Origin: AG1 sp035559775
Lineage (GTDB): Archaea; Thermoproteota; Thermoprotei_A; Sulfolobales; AG1
Length of the DNA: 13,811 nt
Assembly: GCA_035559775.1 (NCBI GenBank)
Contig: DATMAU010000019.1
Location: forward strand, 1-13,811
Direction of reading: 5' to 3'
Positions 6,905 to 13,735 of this stretch are shown here, in pieces. Position numbers and translations under genes: made by a program. Each line of letters opens with the position of its first letter. Position 1 is the first letter of the stretch. The notes below the pieces were generated by a model. The model saw only the letters and a list, made by a program, of their open reading frames with translations, was not told where the DNA came from and did no database searches.

Positions 6905-6916
6905 GATCTATAGATC
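6905..6916. repeat. Perfect 12 bp palindrome, candidate operator
   Basis: GATCTATAGATC is self-complementary over 12 bases, begins three bases after the 14 bp palindrome and is centred 16 bp from it, at the midpoint of the divergent promoter region. It lies 12 bp before the rightward TATA-like box. The shared AGATC core suggests the same factor might bind both. Confidence 0.5.
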
Positions 6917-6928
6917 TTGTGGGAAGCT

Positions 6929-6937
6929 ATTATAAGC
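6929..6937 (+). promoter_or_regulatory. TATA box of the right dehydrogenase
   Basis: TATTATAAG is centred about 37 nt before the TTG start at 6970. A transcript start near 6958 would leave a leader of about 12 nt that contains GTGGAG (6960-6965), four bases before TTG, which supports this non-ATG start. Confidence 0.5.
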
Positions 6938-6969
6938 ATACTAGGGTAGAGCAATAGTAGTGGAGATAC

Positions 6970-8010
6970 TTGAAGGCCGCGGTTGTTAAGAAGGGCGGAG
7001 GGCTCGGGGTAATAGATGTCGAGATACCCAAGCCAGGTGAGGGCGAGATCGTTGTTAAAATGACCGCATGCGGGATCTGTGGAACAGACCTCGAGAAGAT
7101 CAAAAGCGGTACAGAGACACCACCGATCCTTGGGCACGAGGTTGTAGGGATCGTTGAGGAGATCGGCAGGGGTGTTAAGGATCTCCAGCCCGGCTTGAGG
7201 GTCTTTGTGCACCACCACATCTCTTGTGGGAAGTGCTGGTACTGCTACACAGGCTCAGAGACCATGTGCCCCCTATTCAAGGAGACAAACATATACCCAG
7301 GGGGCTTCTCCGAATACTTCCTAGTCCCCAGAACCAATGTCGAGAGAGGATCTGTCCATATCCTTCCAGAGAAGATCTCGTGGATCAGGGGGACATTTAT
7401 AGAGCCCCTAGCAACCGTTATAAGGAGTCTTTCGAAGAGCACCTATAAACCTGGCTATAGCGCCGCGGTAATAGGCTCTGGACCCATGGGGCTTCTATTC
7501 ATAATGCTCCTAAGATCCATGGGGGCTTCTGAGATCACAGCAATAGATCTCTCGAAAACCAGGTGCTCGGCAGCAACAGCCCTTGGAGCCGATTCATGCG
7601 TGCACCCAGAATCGATAGATGATCTTAGAAAACACGATATAGCGATCCTCTCAACAGGAAATCCAAAAGCCCTCCAGAACGCCTTCAAGCTTGTGAGAAG
7701 AGGGGGAGAGATCCTCCTCTTCGGAGCCCCTCCACCAGGGGTCTCGGCAGAGCTACCAATATCAAGGATCTTCTATGATGAGGTGAGGATAACACCATCA
7801 TACTCAGCCTCTGAGAGGGATATCGAGGTATCGATCAAGATCCTCAATAGCAATAAGATCCCTGTGGAGAGAATAGTATCCCATATATTCGAGCTAGAGA
7901 GGGTTGAGGAGGCCTTCAAAACAGCCCTAGATGTTGAGAAGGCATTGAAAGTCATAGTAGTATCTCATAGAGACTATGTCGATCCAAGCCTGAGGGATAG
8001 GATCCAGTGA
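6970..8010 (+). CDS. Zinc-dependent medium-chain dehydrogenase (sorbitol/threonine dehydrogenase-like)
   Basis: A second NAD-type dehydrogenase, 346 residues, divergent from the first and related but not a recent duplicate. Catalytic zinc residues are C37 (CGICGTD), H56-E57 (GHE) and E145 (IEPLAT). Structural zinc cysteines are C86, C89, C92 and C100. GSGPMG (169-174) and D193 define the NAD site. HHH (81-83) just before the structural zinc lobe is unusual. The TTG start is supported by GTGGAG four bases upstream and by alignment with family N-termini (MKAAVV). The substrate cannot be read from sequence; sugar, polyol or threonine oxidation are the obvious options. Its TGA abuts the TGA of the convergent gene in the hexamer TGATCA. 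Pairing with the left dehydrogenase around shared palindromes suggests joint control and perhaps successive oxidation steps (inference). Confidence 0.92.
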   Translation: MKAAVVKKGGGLGVIDVEIPKPGEGEIVVKMTACGICGTDLEKIKSGTETPPILGHEVVGIVEEIGRGVKDLQPGLRVFVHHHISCGKCWYCYTGSETMCPLFKETNIYPGGFSEYFLVPRTNVERGSVHILPEKISWIRGTFIEPLATVIRSLSKSTYKPGYSAAVIGSGPMGLLFIMLLRSMGASEITAIDLSKTRCSAATALGADSCVHPESIDDLRKHDIAILSTGNPKALQNAFKLVRRGGEILLFGAPPPGVSAELPISRIFYDEVRITPSYSASERDIEVSIKILNSNKIPVERIVSHIFELERVEEAFKTALDVEKALKVIVVSHRDYVDPSLRDRIQ

Positions 8011-8757
8011 TCAGCAGAGCCCTATCCCAGACAACCCGTATTTCCTAATAACATCAACAGCCCTCCCAGGATCCCTCAGTATCCTTTGAGCAGCATAGAT
8101 CCTCTTATTATCTATCTCTCTATAGAGATCTCCGAGGATCGTGTTAGCCTCGGTCTCACTAACAAGACCTCCCCTTATAGCTGTTGCTATAGAGATCTTC
8201 ATACTATCCTCGGAACCAGCTGATGCGAATAGAACCACAGCCCTCTCCTCGAGAACCTGGGCCACGCTCTCACCATCAAACCTACCAGCAAGGATCTTGG
8301 AGAGCGCCTCGAGATCCTCCTCCTCATCTCTTAAAACCTTTGAGAGGATCTCCCTCACCTTCTCGACCGAGGATCTCTTAGAGACGAAATCAAGGGTCGA
8401 TATATATGCTGGGAGGACTGTGGAGACCACAACAGCTGCTCCAACCCCGGGATCCTTGACCTCAGCTATAGATCCTAAAGCGTAGTCGAGATCAATGCTG
8501 CCCCTCGCAACAGGCCTCAAAGGATCCCCGAAGATCGAGAGCATGGATATGTGCTGAGAATCCCTGGCAATAATCCTTATAATACTATATATATCCTCCC
8601 ATGATAGCCTATCTATATGCATAAGCCCTGAGAGCGAGAGGATCTTGCACACCTCAACCTGGGCTGAGAAAGCAGCCAGAGACCCTAGAGCCTCATCAAG
8701 GCCTGAGGGTCTCCCAAACTCTTGGAGATAAACCCACCTGGGGTATGGGAGTCTCAA
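8011..8757 (-). CDS. Unrecognised mostly helical protein, possibly ferritin-like with altered ligands
   Basis: I do not recognise this 248-residue protein. It has no signal peptide or clear membrane segment and looks largely alpha-helical. Four helices bear residues reminiscent of ferritin-like diiron proteins: E35 in SAQVEVCK, D66-x-x-H69 in ARDSQHI, a third helix around 108-124, and RDEEEDLEAL (143-151), where true members usually have E-x-x-H. The final His is replaced by D148, so iron binding would be altered or lost. This is a pattern match by eye and weak evidence. The TTG start overlaps the cupin gene's stop (TTGA), with GGTGAT five bases upstream, so the two are translationally coupled and probably act together. 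It ends flush against the convergent dehydrogenase gene. Confidence 0.75.
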   Translation of the reverse strand: MRLPYPRWVYLQEFGRPSGLDEALGSLAAFSAQVEVCKILSLSGLMHIDRLSWEDIYSIIRIIARDSQHISMLSIFGDPLRPVARGSIDLDYALGSIAEVKDPGVGAAVVVSTVLPAYISTLDFVSKRSSVEKVREILSKVLRDEEEDLEALSKILAGRFDGESVAQVLEERAVVLFASAGSEDSMKISIATAIRGGLVSETEANTILGDLYREIDNKRIYAAQRILRDPGRAVDVIRKYGLSGIGLC

Positions 8758-9161
8758 GCCTTATCACCGCCCTCAATGATCCTCTTAATATCCTCTCTAT
8801 AGAGGATCTCGGCACCCCTGAAGCAGAGGAACTCGAGCTCCGAGCCCCCTGTGTTTATGAACTGGTGGGGCTCTCTAGAGGCTATGAAGATCACATCACC
8901 CTCCTTTATACTCTTCATCGAAGGCACACCATTGCTCATCGTTAACAAAGACCCCCTACCCTTCGTGATCACAACAATATGTTCGTAATCATGTATATCG
9001 AAAGGCGTCTGGCCCCCGGGCTCTAGTCTATAATACCTAAGATAGAATCTCTTAGAACCAGAGGAATCATCAACCAGGGTCTTCCTCTTAACGCCTCGAG
9101 CACCTCTTTCTAAATACTCCTTAAACTCCACAGCCTCTATATTGACTATATACAATAACAA
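8754..9161 (-). CDS. Small single-domain cupin
   Basis: A 135-residue one-domain cupin, a beta-barrel that in relatives binds a metal and either acts as a small enzyme or senses ligands. Motif 1 is PGGQTPFDIHDYEHIVV (48-64) and motif 2 is GDVIFIASREPHQFINTG (88-105). Ligand candidates are H57, H61 and H99. The first His of the usual H-x-H pair is D55, an uncommon change that could alter metal choice. The start is TTG 9161: a TATATAT box centred at 9190 predicts transcription from about 9164, nearly leaderless. TTG 9155 after AGGGG is possible too. It is the first gene of a two-gene unit, overlapping the unknown helical protein by 4 nt. No substrate can be assigned. Confidence 0.9.
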   Translation of the reverse strand: MLLYIVNIEAVEFKEYLERGARGVKRKTLVDDSSGSKRFYLRYYRLEPGGQTPFDIHDYEHIVVITKGRGSLLTMSNGVPSMKSIKEGDVIFIASREPHQFINTGGSELEFLCFRGAEILYREDIKRIIEGGDKA

Positions 9162-9342
9162 CCCCTAGTTCTCTACCCCCACAGCCTATATATCTCTAAA
9201 ACAGAAGATCCGATAAATTCAGATCCCATAGTCCTCAAAACTCTTTCACCAGGAGAACCCCACATTATATATTAGTTAAGCTCAAAACCTATCCTTACAA
9301 GATCTAGAGCTATGATTCGGAGATTTCGTAATAAGCCCCTGA
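9162..9342. promoter_or_regulatory. Intergenic gap with the cupin promoter
   Basis: The TATATAT run at 9187-9193 is the probable promoter of the leftward cupin unit (about 29 nt before TTG 9161). A second TATA-like run at 9263-9273 has no gene at the right distance on either strand. No terminator-like T run or RNA gene was seen. Confidence 0.45.
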
Positions 9343-10527
9343 TCAGCTTTTCAGCCTCGAGGCAATAATCTCGATAGCTTTCCACAGTCTCTCGCTAGGC
9401 TCCCATGCGAAGCTAAACCTAACCCATTTCTCGCCACCGCTTCCAAACAGTGTTCCGGGGACTGCTATGACGCCGCTGTCTACCGCTATCTTTCTAACCC
9501 ACTCGTCTGAGCTTGTCTTGAGATATTTTGAGAGATCCGCGTATATGAATATACCTGCGCCTGGTTTTATGAACCTGGCGTTTTGTAGTAGTTCTTCGAT
9601 TGCTTTTGAGAGGATATCTCTTCTAGACCTATACTCCTCGATGACCTTTGGGAGGAATTTCTCTCTATACCTGCCTCTAAGATATTCTAGGACGAGGATC
9701 TGTGAGGGTACTGGGGCGTTATAGCTTGTAGCCTCTCTAGCGTGTGCGATAGCATTGGCTAGATCCTCGTTCGATGCTACAAAGCCAAGCCTCCACCCAG
9801 GGATCCCTGGATCCTTGCTGAAAGTCCCTACAGTGATCACGTAATCCTCGCAGTAATTCTCAGGCCACTCCCTCGAAGCCTCGTAATAGAGTGTTGAGTA
9901 CGCAACATCATGGATCAGATATACCTTCTTATCACAAGCCAGATCTGCGAGAAGCCTAGCCTCATCCCTCTCTAGGGTCCTCCCGGTAGGGTTATCAGGG
10001 TTAGCCACTATAACTGCTCTAACCTTTGAGAAGAGATCAACCCAGGAATCGTGGGTAACAAATAGATCTGGGTAGGAGGAGATCTCAACAACCCTGTTAC
10101 CCAGAAGCCCCAGGATAGAGTAGAAGTGAAAATAAGCAGGAGTAACAATACCCACAGGATCCCCAGGATCTGTCACAGAAGCTACACTAGCAAAAAGACC
10201 CTCAATACCCCCTGTGGTTATAACAACACCACCCAAAGGATCAGGCTTAACCCTCCCAAGAGAAGCCAGATCCTCAGCAACAGCCTCCCTAAGCTCGGGA
10301 ACCCCTCTGGGCGAGGTATAGGTGTAGAGAGAAATATCCCCACCCCTCTCAGCAAGAACCCTTGAGAGGCGATCAACAATCTCCCTCGGAGGAGGGATCC
10401 CGGGCTGCCCAACATGGAGGCTATAATAATCCCTACCAGATCTTCTCAGCATAGAGACAAGATCCTGGATCCACATGGTGGGGCTGGGCATAGTATTATA
10501 AGCCCTTTGAGAGATCCTGGCGGCCAT
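9343..10527 (-). CDS. PLP-dependent class I/II aminotransferase
   Basis: A fold-type I aminotransferase of the aspartate/alanine/aromatic group, 394 residues, transferring an amino group between an amino acid and a 2-oxo acid in the cytoplasm. Visible features: Y70 in the YTYTSPRG loop, TTGGIEGL (104-111) for the cofactor phosphate, N179 in NPDNPTG, D207 and Y210 in HDVAYS, the Schiff-base K238 in GTFSKDPGIPGWR with R246, and R370 in VRFSFA for the substrate carboxylate. Nothing essential is missing. The exact amino acid cannot be set from sequence. ATG 10527 is preferred to TTG 10530 just before it; a G-rich GGGGTGGGGG precedes both. A TTTATTAT box (10554-10561) lies about 31 nt upstream. 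The upstream AbrB-PhoU gene runs in the same direction, but the gap and promoter suggest separate transcription. Confidence 0.93.
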   Translation of the reverse strand: MAARISQRAYNTMPSPTMWIQDLVSMLRRSGRDYYSLHVGQPGIPPPREIVDRLSRVLAERGGDISLYTYTSPRGVPELREAVAEDLASLGRVKPDPLGGVVITTGGIEGLFASVASVTDPGDPVGIVTPAYFHFYSILGLLGNRVVEISSYPDLFVTHDSWVDLFSKVRAVIVANPDNPTGRTLERDEARLLADLACDKKVYLIHDVAYSTLYYEASREWPENYCEDYVITVGTFSKDPGIPGWRLGFVASNEDLANAIAHAREATSYNAPVPSQILVLEYLRGRYREKFLPKVIEEYRSRRDILSKAIEELLQNARFIKPGAGIFIYADLSKYLKTSSDEWVRKIAVDSGVIAVPGTLFGSGGEKWVRFSFAWEPSERLWKAIEIIASRLKS

Positions 10528-10553
10528 CAACCCCCACCCCCTTACAGTAAACC

Positions 10554-10561
10554 ATAATAAA
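10554..10561 (-). promoter_or_regulatory. TATA box of the aminotransferase gene
   Basis: TTTATTAT read leftward is centred about 31 nt before ATG 10527, giving a leader of roughly 5 nt. Confidence 0.4.
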
Positions 10562-10595
10562 CCACCCTAATAAGAAATAAGCCTAAGAAGATCTG

Positions 10596-10618
10596 TTAAT
10601 CAGAGATAAAGAGATTAA
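10596..10618. repeat. Inverted repeat between the AbrB-PhoU and aminotransferase genes
   Basis: TTAATC (10596-10601) and GATTAA (10613-10618) form a 6 bp inverted repeat with an 11 bp spacer, about 38 bp upstream of the aminotransferase TATA box. It could be a weak operator or the hairpin of a terminator, but is short enough to be chance in A/T-rich DNA. Confidence 0.2.
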
Positions 10619-10636
10619 TCGTTTTTATAGCAATAT

Positions 10637-11575
10637 TTATTCTTTGTGCCGGCCTGCCATAGAGCTAAGAGTATTGGTTAGGGTTCTCATTAGGGATATC
10701 TCTATAAGCCCCTCCATGTTGTTTAGTATCGATGCTATCTCTACATATACCTGTGATCGCTCCTCGGATCTCTTCATCCCCTCCTTAAGGATCTTTCTAA
10801 GCTCCTGTATATCTTCATACCTACCACTCATCTCTTCCTCACCACATCTATTCTTTATACAATGAATTATGGTTAGTAGGACGCTTGATATCTCGTTAAT
10901 GAGCTGGGAAGCCTCGCCCGGCACAGACTCAGCCTCCTCTATACGCCACGCTATCCTGTCAAAGGAGTCTACAAGATCCTCTGAGATCTTTAGCAGCGAT
11001 ATGCTCAACAGCATCCCGATCGTCTTGTCAATCCCAAGCTCCCTCTCAATGCTCCTTAGAAGCTCCACAGCACCCGCTCTGTATGATAGATAGTAGAGGA
11101 GATCCATTTTCCCCTCAATCTCATGGATCTTTCTAGCAGTATTGCTATCAAGGCTAACAATGTATCTAGCTAGATAGAGGCAAGAATCCTCCAGATATCT
11201 AAGCACCAGGAAAACTAGATCCTCGTGCTCCAGAACATCCCCCCTATATAGAGGTGCAAGTATCCTGGTCAGATCGGGATCGCTATGAAGACTCCCACCC
11301 GGGATCGTTTCCGGAGCGCCTAGAGCCAAGGCCATGAGCCTCTCTTTAGCAGCAAGCCTTTCATCGGTAACACCACCCTGAGGCCTGGCAAAAACACCAG
11401 CCAAAACAGGGATCCTGGATCCCATGGGTAGAAGCGTGATAGAACCATCATTATTAAGCCTAAGCATAACCCTATCGCCAGCCCTAACACCCAGCATAGA
11501 AACCCACACCTTCGGGAGAACAACAGCCAGAGATCTCTTGCCTACAGACACAACATGCCTCATAGCAACATACAT
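10637..11575 (-). CDS. AbrB-domain/PhoU-domain fusion regulator
   Basis: A 312-residue archaeal regulator. Residues 6-50 form a SpoVT/AbrB swapped-hairpin DNA-binding domain (VVSVGKRSLAVVLPK, then LGVRAGDRVML). About 110-305 is a helical PhoU-like region, with the acidic E199-D200-x-x-D203-x-x-D206 pattern that in PhoU proteins binds metal clusters. In related archaea such fusions are annotated as phosphate-uptake regulators, but no phosphate transporter is visible here. It instead faces a family-5 ABC importer across a 269 bp gap, so it may control that operon or itself (inference). The start is ATG 11575; a TTTTTACA-like box centred near 11599 fits a leaderless transcript, while ATG 11563 would also be in frame. 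No ribosome site precedes either. Confidence 0.87.
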   Translation of the reverse strand: MYVAMRHVVSVGKRSLAVVLPKVWVSMLGVRAGDRVMLRLNNDGSITLLPMGSRIPVLAGVFARPQGGVTDERLAAKERLMALALGAPETIPGGSLHSDPDLTRILAPLYRGDVLEHEDLVFLVLRYLEDSCLYLARYIVSLDSNTARKIHEIEGKMDLLYYLSYRAGAVELLRSIERELGIDKTIGMLLSISLLKISEDLVDSFDRIAWRIEEAESVPGEASQLINEISSVLLTIIHCIKNRCGEEEMSGRYEDIQELRKILKEGMKRSEERSQVYVEIASILNNMEGLIEISLMRTLTNTLSSMAGRHKE

Positions 11576-11844
11576 ATGAGCCCCTATACATAGTATGTAA
11601 AAAGACCTAATCTATAGCCTATCCCTCAGATCTATAGCGTATTGCTGAATCGGTCACGATTCCTGTAGCAACCAACAAGCTAGCATTGATAAACACTCAA
11701 CATAGCTATGGAGAACTGAATAGCATGTGAACACTAACCCTAAGCAGCTGCATAACAGCCCACATAAACACAGCATAAATAATATAAACCCATACGTAAC
11801 AGGAGGCATAAAAAGAGGCTTAGGCAACATATCTGGGCGAGACG
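11576..11844. promoter_or_regulatory. Divergent regulatory region between regulator and importer operon
   Basis: Leftward: a TTTTTACA-like box (about 11595-11603) fits leaderless expression of the AbrB-PhoU gene. Rightward: two TATA candidates for the importer operon, AATAATAT near 11778-11786 (leader about 37 nt) and ATAAAAAG near 11809-11815 (leader about 7 nt). Between them lies the inverted repeat GAATCG-GTCA-CGATTC (11647-11662). No RNA gene was recognised. Confidence 0.4.
11647..11662. repeat. Inverted repeat, possible operator
   Basis: GAATCG and CGATTC are exact reverse complements separated by GTCA. The repeat lies between the divergent promoters of the AbrB-PhoU gene and the ABC importer operon, a natural place for autoregulation. 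At 6 bp per arm it is suggestive only. Confidence 0.3.
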
Positions 11845-13716
11845 ATGATTCCAGCAAGGAGATTCCTTGAAATAGGCTTGCTGATCTTCATAATAATATA
11901 TACAGCCAGCCTAATACCAATGGCCACCTCCCAGGCTCAGGAACTAACCTTCTGCATACCATCACCAGGAAAGCTGGTCGAATTCAACCCATACTTCTAC
12001 ATAGCCTCACCCCCGCTAACCCATGGAACAGTAGTGAAGCTGGTTTACGAAACCCTCGCTGAGGAGAGGGCAGATGGCTCTCTACAACCCCTCCTAGCCA
12101 TAAACTGGTCTGTCTCTCAGGATGGAAAGACAGTGACTATCAAATTGAGACAGGGCATCTCATGGCACGACGGAACCCCATTCACCTCCAAGGACGTGGC
12201 TTTTGTCTTAAACACTATCCAGAAATTCCCCCAAGGAGACGTGTATAGCATTGGCAGGTACATAGGATCTATAGAAACACCTGACCAGGCTACAGTGGTT
12301 ATAAAGCTTAAAGAGCCCTTCAGCAGATTTCTATACTACCTCCTAACAGGTTATAGGATCTTCCCAGAGCACGTGTTCACAAACAAAGACATGTCCAATT
12401 TCACAGCAAGGGATATACAATATATTGTTGGCACAGGACCCTACAGGATCGTTGAGGCTAACTTCGACGCACAGATCTTCAGATTCGCTGCATACGAGAA
12501 ATACTGGGGAGGACAGCTCCAGATCAAGAGCATAGTGGTAAGGGTGATCGATGAATCAGCACCAATACCGATAATGCTAAAAACCGGGCAGTGCTCCATG
12601 GCAATGATAACCAACCCAGCCCTCGTAGCACCAGCGATCACAGACCCAAAGCTCAAGGTAGCTGTAGCAAGGGGCTGGCCATACCAGGGCTCTTTCTACA
12701 CACCAGCAGGGCTTGTGGTTCTCAACACGGCTGTATATCCATTCAACATAACGCTCTTTAGACAGGCGCTAGCCTACGCTATAAACAAGGAGAGAATAAT
12801 ACAGCTAGCATTACAAGGGTTTGGTGAAATAGCGTCATCAGGACAACTCCCACTATCATCTCCATGGAGACCGCAGGATCTGAACGAGATAACATATAAC
12901 ATCTCCAAAGCTAGAGAGATCCTGAGATCCCTGGGCTTTGTTGAAGGGCCAGACAAGATGTTCAGATACCCCAACGGCTCCCTCCTAAGCATAAAGATCA
13001 TACACACTGGAGGTGTTGCGAGCAACATAGTACCCCTGATTATTCAGGACTGGAGAGCAGCTGGGATCGATGCTAGCGAGGAGGTTCTCACCAGGCTCAC
13101 ATATGTTAACAATCTAGCCTACGGCTATTACCAAGCAGCCCTACTGCTAACAAACAGACCAACAGATCCAGATTTCGTGCTCACAGTATTCATGGATAGA
13201 AACCCAGCCCCAACACCAATAGGGCAGAGTGTTCAGTACTGGGGCTGGACGAGATACCTGAACCCCGAGTTTAATAACTACATAATGATGGCCAGATCGG
13301 CAATATCAGATGCAGAGGCATACAAGTACTACGCAGAGGCTCAGAGAATAGCCGCAAGGGATCAATGGGTCATACCTCTCTACTATGCAAAAGCGATCTG
13401 GGTCTTCAACGCAGCTGACTTTACCGGCTGGGATCCGTTGTTCGCTGGCCAGGGCTTCCCATCCCATGAAGCAACGCTATCTGTAAAGCCTTATCAACAA
13501 CAGGTAGTCACGGTAGTAACTGAGAGGGTGGTAACCGAGAGAGCACCTGTTGTAACAGTAACCGAGACCCAGAGGATCACTACTGTAACGAGCGTTGCGC
13601 CTCCTCAGCAGACAGAACAACCATGGCTCTTATACACATTAGTAGCAGCAATAGTAGTGATCGCTATAGCAGCCCTAGCGATATTCAGAACATCCATGGC
13701 TGGGAGAAAGACCTAG
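11845..13716 (+). CDS. ABC transporter substrate-binding protein, family 5 (peptide/oligosaccharide type)
   Basis: The extracytoplasmic receptor of an ABC importer, 623 residues. A signal peptide is clear: basic MIPARR, a hydrophobic core at about 8-26, and likely cleavage near 29-31 (ATSQA). The mature domain shows family-5 wording, including LVYETLAEERADGSLQPLLA, WSVSQDGKTVTIKLRQGISWHDGTP and GTGPYRI. The C-terminus has a Thr/Val-rich stalk (about 554-592, with a VVTER repeat) and a membrane helix (593-614) followed by RTSMAGRKT. This anchor is common in archaeal binding proteins and holds the receptor outside the membrane. In hyperthermophiles this family takes up peptides or oligosaccharides, so the ligand is open. 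There is no strong ribosome site before ATG 11845, which suits a short leader. The permease begins 19 bases after the stop, forming an operon. Confidence 0.94.
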   Translation: MIPARRFLEIGLLIFIIIYTASLIPMATSQAQELTFCIPSPGKLVEFNPYFYIASPPLTHGTVVKLVYETLAEERADGSLQPLLAINWSVSQDGKTVTIKLRQGISWHDGTPFTSKDVAFVLNTIQKFPQGDVYSIGRYIGSIETPDQATVVIKLKEPFSRFLYYLLTGYRIFPEHVFTNKDMSNFTARDIQYIVGTGPYRIVEANFDAQIFRFAAYEKYWGGQLQIKSIVVRVIDESAPIPIMLKTGQCSMAMITNPALVAPAITDPKLKVAVARGWPYQGSFYTPAGLVVLNTAVYPFNITLFRQALAYAINKERIIQLALQGFGEIASSGQLPLSSPWRPQDLNEITYNISKAREILRSLGFVEGPDKMFRYPNGSLLSIKIIHTGGVASNIVPLIIQDWRAAGIDASEEVLTRLTYVNNLAYGYYQAALLLTNRPTDPDFVLTVFMDRNPAPTPIGQSVQYWGWTRYLNPEFNNYIMMARSAISDAEAYKYYAEAQRIAARDQWVIPLYYAKAIWVFNAADFTGWDPLFAGQGFPSHEATLSVKPYQQQVVTVVTERVVTERAPVVTVTETQRITTVTSVAPPQQTEQPWLLYTLVAAIVVIAIAALAIFRTSMAGRKT

Positions 13717-13735
13717 AGCTCCTGGTGCCGTCCCA

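Noticed and set aside
6862..7218. N-terminal extension of the left dehydrogenase reading frame
   Set aside because: It is antisense to the start of the right dehydrogenase and crosses both promoters and palindromes; the medium-chain dehydrogenase fold begins at 6861 or 6849.
11654..11857. 67-residue Cys-rich hydrophobic open frame on the - strand
   Set aside because: It begins at a TTG inside the binding-protein gene, covers that gene's promoter, and has no ribosome site or TATA box.
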